In this document: positions 58,456 to 64,000 of the stretch, piece by piece
How the letters are laid out: each line of letters opens with the position of its first letter
Position numbering within the stretch: the stretch's first letter is position 1
Source: Actinomycetota bacterium
GTDB taxonomy: Bacteria; Actinomycetota; Thermoleophilia; Miltoncostaeales; Miltoncostaeaceae
Assembly: GCA_020636905.1 (NCBI GenBank)
Contig: JACJWX010000013.1
Span: forward strand, 21,975 to 85,974
Direction: 5' to 3'
Length of the DNA stretch: 64,000 bases
Notes under the pieces: model-generated
The model's input: only the letters and a program-made list of their open reading frames with translations
Told to the model about the DNA's origin: nothing
Databases searched by the model: none
Program-made: the position numbers and the translations under genes

Positions 58456-58483
58456 GTGGTGGCGGCACCCGTGCCGCCACCAC
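58456..58483 (+). terminator. Hairpin between the DUF4331 and TPR genes
   Basis: Perfect 13-bp stem, GTGGTGGCGGCAC (58456-58468) with complement (58471-58483) and a two-base loop, ten bases after the DUF4331 stop. It may lower transcription of the downstream TPR gene. No T tract. Confidence 0.55.
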
Positions 58484-58503
58484 GACAACCCTGAGGACGC
58501 CCG

Positions 58504-59724
58504 ATGTCTCGCACTTCCTCCCTTGCCATCGCGCTTGCGGGTGTGATCACCGCGGCCGCAGTGGTGTCGCTGCAATCCGACGAGGCGCCTCGCGGCGTGG
58601 CCGCGGGCGCTGACGGCTCCGCCGCGCTCGCACGCTTCTCGGAGTATCAGCGCTCGGGTCGAGTGGCCGACCTCGAAGACGCCGAGCGCCTCGCCGCGCG
58701 GGCCCTGAGCGCCGACCCTGCGGACGTGCAGGCCGTCGAAGCCCGGGCCCGTGCGGCCATGTCACGACACCACTTCCGCCAGGGATTGGCCCTCGCGAAC
58801 CGCGCTGCCGCACTGGCGCCGGATCGGGTCGCCCACCGCGGGATTCGTGCGGATGCGTTGATCGAACTCGGCCGCTACCGGCGGGCCCTTCCCGCCGTGC
58901 AGCGTCGCATGGATCTGCGTCCGGATCTCGATTCGTACGCCAGGGCATCGTACGCGGCCGAACTGACGGGCAACCTCGCCGCCGCGCGCGAGTTGATGAA
59001 CCTCGCGGTCGAGGCCGCCCAGCCCGGAGGGTTCGCCCACAAGTACATGCGGGTGCAGCAGATCCAGCTGCTGCTGCGGTACGGGAACCGCGATGCCGCC
59101 GCCGAGATCATCGCGCGCGCAGCCGCCGAGTATCCGGGCGACCCGGAGATCGCCATTGCGCGCGGACGGCTTGCGGCGGCTCGAGGACATCTCGGCCCCG
59201 CCCGCCGCCAGTACCTGGTGGGCATTCGAGCGCTGCCTCACGCTGATCACCTCCAGGAACTCGCCGAAGCCGAGGTCGCGCTCGGCCAGACCTCCGCCGC
59301 ACAGCGCCATCTGGGTCGGGCGCGTGTGGCCTACCGCGTGGCAGCGGCCGCCGAGGACAACGCGATCGAGCGGTTGAACCTGATTGCGGACTGGAGCCGC
59401 CCGACGACCGGCGATGTCGAGGCCGCGTACTCCGCGCGTGCTCGTCGGCCGAGCGTCCTGGGGGACGCGATGCTGGGGTGGGTACTCGCCCGAGCCGGCC
59501 GGTGTGACGAGGGAGCGCGCGCGGCTCGACGGAGCCTCAGGCTGGGCACCCTGGACCCTCGAATGCTGGCCCGCGCCGCCTATGCGGAGGCGTGCGCCGG
59601 CAACGCCGAGCGTGCCCGCGCACTGGCGCGGTCGGCCAGCGGAGCACCACCGCACCTGAAGACGTTGATCGTCGACATCGCACGCGACGGGCACCTGAGC
59701 ACCGGCGCCGGCCCGCGCCGGTAG
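58504..59724 (+). CDS. Exported TPR-repeat protein partnering DUF4331
   Basis: 406 residues from ATG 58504. N-terminal signal-like helix MSRTSSLAIALAGVITAAAV. The rest is made of helix-turn-helix repeats of the TPR kind: LARFSEYQRSGRVADLEDAE, RLAARALSADPADVQAVEAR, HHFRQGLALANRAAALAPDR, IELGRYRRALPAVQRRMDLR, TSAAQRHLGRARVAYRVAAA. TPR genes after DUF4331 genes are frequent, so a joint surface function is probable. No catalytic motif. Confidence 0.75.
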   Translation: MSRTSSLAIALAGVITAAAVVSLQSDEAPRGVAAGADGSAALARFSEYQRSGRVADLEDAERLAARALSADPADVQAVEARARAAMSRHHFRQGLALANRAAALAPDRVAHRGIRADALIELGRYRRALPAVQRRMDLRPDLDSYARASYAAELTGNLAAARELMNLAVEAAQPGGFAHKYMRVQQIQLLLRYGNRDAAAEIIARAAAEYPGDPEIAIARGRLAAARGHLGPARRQYLVGIRALPHADHLQELAEAEVALGQTSAAQRHLGRARVAYRVAAAAEDNAIERLNLIADWSRPTTGDVEAAYSARARRPSVLGDAMLGWVLARAGRCDEGARAARRSLRLGTLDPRMLARAAYAEACAGNAERARALARSASGAPPHLKTLIVDIARDGHLSTGAGPRR

Positions 59725-59785
59725 GCCCGGGGCCCGCACGATGGCCCGGTGCAGGCACCGCCGCGGCACTCACCCCCGGCCGGGT

Positions 59786-60568
59786 CTACGCCGGTGTCAG
59801 GACCCAGCGCAGACGCTGGGGCACAGCGGATGACAGCGCCGTGCGGAGTTCCGGTGAGCGGTAGACGCGGTCGGGAATGGTCCGTGCCGGAGCCTCGACC
59901 GTGAGCGTCGATTCGGCGAACGGCCACGGGTCGACGCTGGCCCCGTCACCCGTCGCGGTAAGCGTGACCGTGACGCCTTCGTCACCCTCATCGCGCGGGA
60001 CCCTCGGGAGCGGCCACGGCTGGCCGCGGTCGACGAGACCCCACGTGAGGTACAGCGACATGACGTCCCAGGTCTGCAGCAGGCGGTACGCCGCCCACTC
60101 CCATTCCGGCCTCGGAGCGGGATGCAAACGCTCTCGAATCCGAGCCTGCAGCGCCTCCTGGCCCAGGATGAAGTCGCGCTCATGCTCCGGTCGCTCCTCA
60201 CGCGGCGGGGGTGCGCCGTCGAGCCCCATGCGCTTCTCGTACAGCCCCTGTCCATGGCGACTCACCACCAACCCGGCACGCGCGTTCATTCTGGCGACCG
60301 CCTCGACGCCCCGGGAGTAGAGGTCGACGTGAACTCGACGGTCGAGCTTCGGGAAGTCGACCGGGACACCCTCCGCATCGACTTCAGGGTTGGCGTCCCA
60401 GGCCTCCCAGCCGTCATCGTGGTGTTCGGTGGCGAGCACCAGGTCATCCCAGTGCTCGAGCCGACGGAACGTGTCGTTGCCCCAGGCCCGGGCCAGGGAC
60501 GCACACTGGTGGGCGTGGTCGGGCTGGGTCACCAGCCGGAGGCCGTCGGGTTGGGTGGAGATGATCAC
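59786..60568 (-). CDS. DUF3891 protein
   Basis: 260 residues from GTG 60568. The DUF3891 start VIISTQPDGLRLVTQPDHAH is followed by ARAWGNDTFRRLEHWDDLVL and ATEHHDDGWEAWD (HHDDGW motif, a possible metal site), VARMNARAGLVVSRHGQGLY and RLLQTWDVMSLYLTWGLVDR. Function unknown; the fold is all-alpha and may relate to HD-like hydrolases. ATG 60610 is an alternative, but its first 14 residues lack conservation. The neighbours are a TPR gene and a collagen-like gene with no obvious link. Confidence 0.8.
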   Translation of the reverse strand: MIISTQPDGLRLVTQPDHAHQCASLARAWGNDTFRRLEHWDDLVLATEHHDDGWEAWDANPEVDAEGVPVDFPKLDRRVHVDLYSRGVEAVARMNARAGLVVSRHGQGLYEKRMGLDGAPPPREERPEHERDFILGQEALQARIRERLHPAPRPEWEWAAYRLLQTWDVMSLYLTWGLVDRGQPWPLPRVPRDEGDEGVTVTLTATGDGASVDPWPFAESTLTVEAPARTIPDRVYRSPELRTALSSAVPQRLRWVLTPA

Positions 60569-60662
60569 CCCGGGAGTCTGCCGGGAGAACGCCGCCGACG
60601 CACCGGACAATGCCGCCGACGCGACCGGAGGCGGGCCGGGCCGCCTCCTCAGGCCGGGCGAC

Positions 60663-61439
60663 CTACTCCAGCGTGAGCGGCGCCACGAGCGGGTATGACG
60701 GGAGGCCCACCGCGGATGCCGTCGTCGCCACCAATCGGTATCCGTACTTGCTTCCGGAGCTGGCGCCGCACGTGGGATTGTCGATCGTGACGGCGGCGAA
60801 GCTGGCGTTGGGCGCGAGGCTGTTGGCGTCGAGGTCGGTGGGCACCGTCAGGGTTCCCATGGAGTTCGAGTACAGGACCTGACCACCCCAGAACGGGCCC
60901 GCACTCGACCCACCGGCGTTCAGGTACGCGGTGCCCGTGCAGGCAGCGCCCGTGTAGTAGATCTGCGCCGGAGAGATCGTCCCGTCCCACTCCACGGACG
61001 CCACGTTCCCGGTGGACGTCAGAACCGTGACGCCGTAGCCGTCGGCGTAGATCGCGCTTCCAACCACGGTCCCGTTGGCGTCTTTGAGGTGTGGCGCGTT
61101 GGCGCCCGCCGGCCCCTGAGGTCCGGCCGGTCCCTGTGCGCCGGTCGCACCCGTGTCTCCCTTCGGGCCCGAAGCCCCCTGAGGCCCCGCGGGCCCCTGC
61201 ACGCCAGCGGCACCGGTGGCACCGGTGGGTCCACGACCCCCACCCGCGCGGATCGCCCGCCGCACGCTGGCGCTCAGTTCCCCGGCGCCGATCGATCCGT
61301 TCCTGATGTCCTGGCCGGTGATGCTGCCGTCCTGGATCTGCTTGCCGGTGATCAATCGGGCGCCGGTGGCGGCGCCACCACCGACCGCAAGCACGGCGGC
61401 GGCCAGGAGGACGATGCGTACGGGGCTGAGTCGTTTCAT
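60663..61439 (-). CDS. Exported collagen-like protein
   Basis: 258 residues. Signal peptide or anchor MKRLSPVRIVLLAAAVLAVG, then GARLITGKQIQDGSITGQDI and RNGSIGAGELSASVRRAI, a short repeat typical of this group, followed by 15 Gly-X-Y triplets (residues about 68-113, with GPTGATGAAGVQGPAGPQGA). The C-terminal 140 residues are a beta-rich domain with cysteines (CTGTAYLNAGG, NPTCGASSG). It is likely a surface fibre-like protein. ATG 61439 follows no strong ribosome binding site; longer upstream frames lack a signal peptide. Confidence 0.8.
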   Translation of the reverse strand: MKRLSPVRIVLLAAAVLAVGGGAATGARLITGKQIQDGSITGQDIRNGSIGAGELSASVRRAIRAGGGRGPTGATGAAGVQGPAGPQGASGPKGDTGATGAQGPAGPQGPAGANAPHLKDANGTVVGSAIYADGYGVTVLTSTGNVASVEWDGTISPAQIYYTGAACTGTAYLNAGGSSAGPFWGGQVLYSNSMGTLTVPTDLDANSLAPNASFAAVTIDNPTCGASSGSKYGYRLVATTASAVGLPSYPLVAPLTLE

Positions 61440-61574
61440 GCAGGTTGGATCGACCGGTCCCGTGGACGACTTGCAACCAGAGGGGTTGGACTCCGACTGA
61501 ATCCGGCGGGTGACAGCCGGTTCCGCGGCCGCCCCCCCGGGTGGTGCCGCTGGCCGCACGCCCGGCTGCGGGCA

Positions 61575-61580
61575 TAGGGT
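61575..61580 (+). promoter_or_regulatory. Putative -10 element of the FAD oxidase gene
   Basis: TAGGGT, six bases before ATG 61587. Confidence 0.45.
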
Positions 61581-61586
61581 CGCCGC

Positions 61587-63077
61587 ATGGACCACATGGA
61601 CCGTCGATCGTTCCTGATGCGCGGCGGGCTCGGCGCACTCGCCCTGAGCCTGCCGGGCGTGCTCGAGACGGTCTCCGGGGCCCCGGGACCGCTCACCGCA
61701 CTCGCCCGTGCCACGGACGGGCCGCTGCTGCGGCCGGGCTCGGCCGGCTACCGGGTCGCGCAGCCCGGTTTCAACCTGGCGTACGCCGGCCGTCGCCCGC
61801 TGGCCATCCTCCAGCCGGTGAACGCCGGCGACGTCGCCGAGGCGCTGCGCTGGGCGGCGGAACGGAACGTCCGTATCGCCGCGCGCTCCGGCGGCCACTC
61901 CTACGCCGGGTACAGCAGCCCCGACCGAGGGCTCCTGGTGGACCTGCGCCGGATGCGCGGTGTGAGGGTGTTGGGGAACGGGCACGTGCGCGTTGGTGCG
62001 GGCGCGCAGTTGATCGACGTTCACCGGGTCCTCAGCGCACGGGGCCTCACGCTGCCCACGGGAACCTGCCCGTCGGTGGGTGTGTCCGGACTGACCCTCG
62101 GCGGCGGCTACGGCCTGTCGTCGCGGATGTTCGGGCTGCTGTGCGATCGTCTGGTCGCCGCCGAGATCGTGACGCCGGACGGCAGACGCCGCCGTGTGGA
62201 CGCCCGCCACGACCCCGACCTGTTCTGGGCGCTTCGCGGTGGAGGTGGAGGCAATTTCGGGATCGTCACCGCCTTCGAGTTCGCGCCGGCCCACGCCCGT
62301 CGGGCGGCGTGGTTCCTGATGCGCTGGCCATGGGAGCAGGCCGAGGAGGTGCTCGATGTGTTCCTGCGCCTCGCCCCCACCACCGACCGCCGCCTGACGG
62401 CGCTGTGCACCCTGAGCACGGCCGGGAGCGTGACCGTGCTGGGCCAGTACTACGGCACCGAGGCGCGGATGCGCTCGATCATCGGTCCCCTGCGCCGGAT
62501 CTCCGGCGCCTCGTTCAGCTCGGGCACCTCGTCAACGATGGAGCTGGTGCAGCGCTGGGCCGGCTGCCTCGACCGCACGGTGACGGAATGCCACACGGCG
62601 GGAACCAGAACCGGCGGCCAGCTCCCGCGCGAGCGGTTCGCCGCCGCGTCGGGCTACCTTCGCCGGGTGCCGAACGGGGCGGGCATCCGCCGGCTGACCG
62701 CGCTCATCGAGCGGCGCCGGGCCCAGGGCCAGGGCGGGGCGCTCATCGTCGACGCGTACGGCGGTGCGATCGCCGACGTCGCGCCCACCGCGACGGCGTT
62801 CGTCCATCGCCGCGAACTCGCGAGTGTGCAGGCCTACACCTCGTTCGCCGCCGGACGGGAGGCGCTGGCCCGGCGATGGCTGGCCGACGTCCGCGGTGTG
62901 CTGGCCGACGTCGGCAGCGGCTTCGCCTACCAGAACTACATCGACCCCCGGCAGCCCAACTGGGCGCACGCGTACTACGGGGCCAACCTCGGACGACTCG
63001 CCGACCTCCGTCGCATCCACGACCCCGACGGCGTGCTCCGGTTCGCCCAGGCGATTCCGCTGCGCGCGCCCGTGTAG
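61587..63077 (+). CDS. Tat-exported FAD-linked oxidase, bicovalent (BBE-like)
   Basis: 496 residues. Tat-type N terminus DRRSFLMRGGLGALAL. FAD-binding PCMH fold with His104 in RSGGHSYAGYS and Cys161 in TGTCPSVGVSGLTLGGGYG, the pair that gives 8alpha-histidyl/6-S-cysteinyl FAD in berberine-bridge-type oxidases. C-terminal BBE part: NYIDPRQPNWAHAYYGANLG and the final IHDPDGVLRFAQAIPL. Such oxidases act on carbohydrates or alcohols; substrate unknown. The start follows a leaderless-type promoter; ATG 61587 also precedes the RR motif correctly. Confidence 0.9.
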   Translation: MDHMDRRSFLMRGGLGALALSLPGVLETVSGAPGPLTALARATDGPLLRPGSAGYRVAQPGFNLAYAGRRPLAILQPVNAGDVAEALRWAAERNVRIAARSGGHSYAGYSSPDRGLLVDLRRMRGVRVLGNGHVRVGAGAQLIDVHRVLSARGLTLPTGTCPSVGVSGLTLGGGYGLSSRMFGLLCDRLVAAEIVTPDGRRRRVDARHDPDLFWALRGGGGGNFGIVTAFEFAPAHARRAAWFLMRWPWEQAEEVLDVFLRLAPTTDRRLTALCTLSTAGSVTVLGQYYGTEARMRSIIGPLRRISGASFSSGTSSTMELVQRWAGCLDRTVTECHTAGTRTGGQLPRERFAAASGYLRRVPNGAGIRRLTALIERRRAQGQGGALIVDAYGGAIADVAPTATAFVHRRELASVQAYTSFAAGREALARRWLADVRGVLADVGSGFAYQNYIDPRQPNWAHAYYGANLGRLADLRRIHDPDGVLRFAQAIPLRAPV

Positions 63078-63114
63078 CCGAGTCGGCGCCCCACGAGTTC
63101 ATCGGTGAAACACG

Positions 63115-63141
63115 AAAGGGCCCGGCAGAAAGGGCCCCTTC
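63115..63141 (+). terminator. Weak hairpin after the FAD oxidase gene
   Basis: A GGGCCC/GGGCCC stem with a one-base bulge and flanking AA/TT pairs (63115-63123 with 63132-63141), 38 bases after the stop. Probable terminator between the convergent genes. Confidence 0.4.
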
Positions 63142-63280
63142 ACAAACGGCAGCGGCATCCGTCGGACGAGCGTGCTGCGCCGGGGCAGCGTATCCCTGAA
63201 TCGACGCCTGGCACAACATCCCGTGCGGCGGGAGTTCCGAGGGCCGCCCACCAGCCGTTGAGCCGCCCGACGTCTGGCAC

Positions 63281-64000
63281 CTAGCGGACGCTCCACTCCT
63301 CGACCAGGTCCCCCAGGTCGCGATCCAGGAAGCCCATGCCCGAGTTCATGACCACGCGGTTCGCCCCGGTGTCCCAGGGGCGCTTCGCCTCGACCGGGCG
63401 GCACAGGTAGAGCTCGTCCTTCGCGCGGGTGACGGCGACGTGGAAGACGCGCTCTTCCTCCTCGAGCTGCCCCTCGGCCAGCGCCCAGGACGACGGGAAC
63501 GACCCGGCCTCCACCTGCAGCACGAACACCACCGGCCACTCCAGGCCCTTGGCCTGGTGGACGCTCGAGAGCACCACCCGCCGGGCGGGCCCGCTGATGT
63601 CCTCGTCCACCTCGACACGCTCGGCCAGGGCGAGGTCTGAGAGTAGCGCCCCCAGGCCGGACGCCCGCGCGGCGATCTCGGCGAGCCGCGACAGGTCGCC
63701 TTCTCGATCGCGCCAGTTCACGAACCGTGCCTGGAGTGAATCGCGGTACCAGTCGGATCGCGCCACGTGCAGGATGATGTCCTCCGGCCGCTCCAGTTCG
63801 GCGACCTGCGCGCACACCTCGGCCGCCGGCTTCAGTGGCGCCCCCAGATTGGCGACGGCGGCCACCGCGTCGGCGAACTCACCCGCGGCGGCCATCGCCG
63901 CCTCGGTGCCCCGCGCCGCGCCTCGCTGGCCGACCCGGTCGAACAGCCGCAGCGCCCGATGCCACGCGAGCGAGTCGTGGGGGTTGTGCCGGATGCGGCA
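63281..64000 (-). CDS. UvrD/PcrA-family DNA helicase (5' part outside window)
   Basis: The last 239 codons of a superfamily 1 helicase; the gene continues past 64000. Motif V/VI region is visible: RVVLSSVHQAKGLEWPVVFV (motif V-like with HQAKGLEW), then EEEERVFHVAVTRAKDELYL (motif VI with the arginine finger VAVTRA). C-terminal helices end FLDRDLGDLVEEWSVR. These enzymes unwind DNA 3'-5' in repair. The part upstream in the frame (HNPHDSLAWHRALRLFDRVG) agrees with domain 2B. Exact subgroup (UvrD, PcrA or AdnB-like) not decidable. Confidence 0.9.
   Translation of the reverse strand, partial: CRIRHNPHDSLAWHRALRLFDRVGQRGAARGTEAAMAAAGEFADAVAAVANLGAPLKPAAEVCAQVAELERPEDIILHVARSDWYRDSLQARFVNWRDREGDLSRLAEIAARASGLGALLSDLALAERVEVDEDISGPARRVVLSSVHQAKGLEWPVVFVLQVEAGSFPSSWALAEGQLEEEERVFHVAVTRAKDELYLCRPVEAKRPWDTGANRVVMNSGMGFLDRDLGDLVEEWSVR

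Overview
The window is a GC-rich (roughly 70% by eye), densely coded chromosome segment with no phage or insertion-sequence gene. Several traits point to Actinomycetota, and the collagen-like exported protein with GSITGQDIRNGSI motifs plus the general gene mix suggest class Thermoleophilia (Solirubrobacterales or relatives). That placement is an inference from memory of families, not a search. Many genes appear to be leaderless: a TANNNT -10 hexamer sits 6-9 nt upstream of an ATG or GTG with no Shine-Dalgarno sequence (ilvN, gatC, ctaA, dksA-like, opu ATPase, rnd, ABC-F, cysH, methyltransferase, FAD oxidase and others). This pattern was used to choose starts.

Layout. 1-6345 (minus strand): branched-chain amino acid and serine synthesis (serA partial, ilvC, ilvN), a YunG-like reading frame that runs in frame into ilvN, and the amidotransferase operon gatC-gatA-gatB. 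6364-14282: CopC/CopD-type copper protein with a 29-residue membrane peptide ORF, an anti-sigma-like membrane protein, heme A synthase, a DksA/TraR zinc-finger protein, a secreted muramidase-like protein, an M42 aminopeptidase, RodZ and an anchored protein of unknown role. 14281-14650: two head-to-tail non-coding elements with terminal inverted repeats. 14698-24333: rhomboid protease operon, the large glutamate synthase subunit without its small subunit, and a four-gene osmoprotectant ABC importer.

24385-41394: a giant secreted PIG-L deacetylase with five discoidin and five PKD domains, two ABC ATPases, RNase D, Ppx/GppA phosphatase, SUI1/YciH, APS reductase, a frameshifted PHP phosphoesterase, oligoendopeptidase F, an SDR dehydrogenase, a zinc-ribbon protein with six perfect 30-bp repeats, a methyltransferase and tRNA-Asn(GUU). 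41636-44591: a compact three-gene minus-strand unit headed by a SARP/BTAD regulator, with 11-bp-spaced direct repeats before the second gene and hairpins between and after the genes; its two other proteins are unrecognised. This is the best candidate for an undescribed system here.

45069-54343: GH114-type glycosidase, lipoprotein cytochrome c, truncated VOC gene, two tandem paralogous GGDEF proteins (one with a decayed N terminus), an RTX-repeat gene broken by frameshifts, and an alpha/beta hydrolase split by a large membrane domain. 54418-64000: DUF429-like protein, dodecin, thiopurine methyltransferase, VOC protein, DUF4331 plus TPR export pair, DUF3891, collagen-like protein, Tat-exported bicovalent FAD oxidase, and the 3' part of a UvrD-family helicase running off the edge.

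The genes are mostly housekeeping and cell-envelope functions. Metabolic links include ilvN-ilvC-serA (amino acids), gltB (nitrogen assimilation), cysH (sulfate assimilation) and gatCAB with tRNA-Asn (possible indirect aminoacylation). Starts marked as alternative are judgements from sequence signals only.
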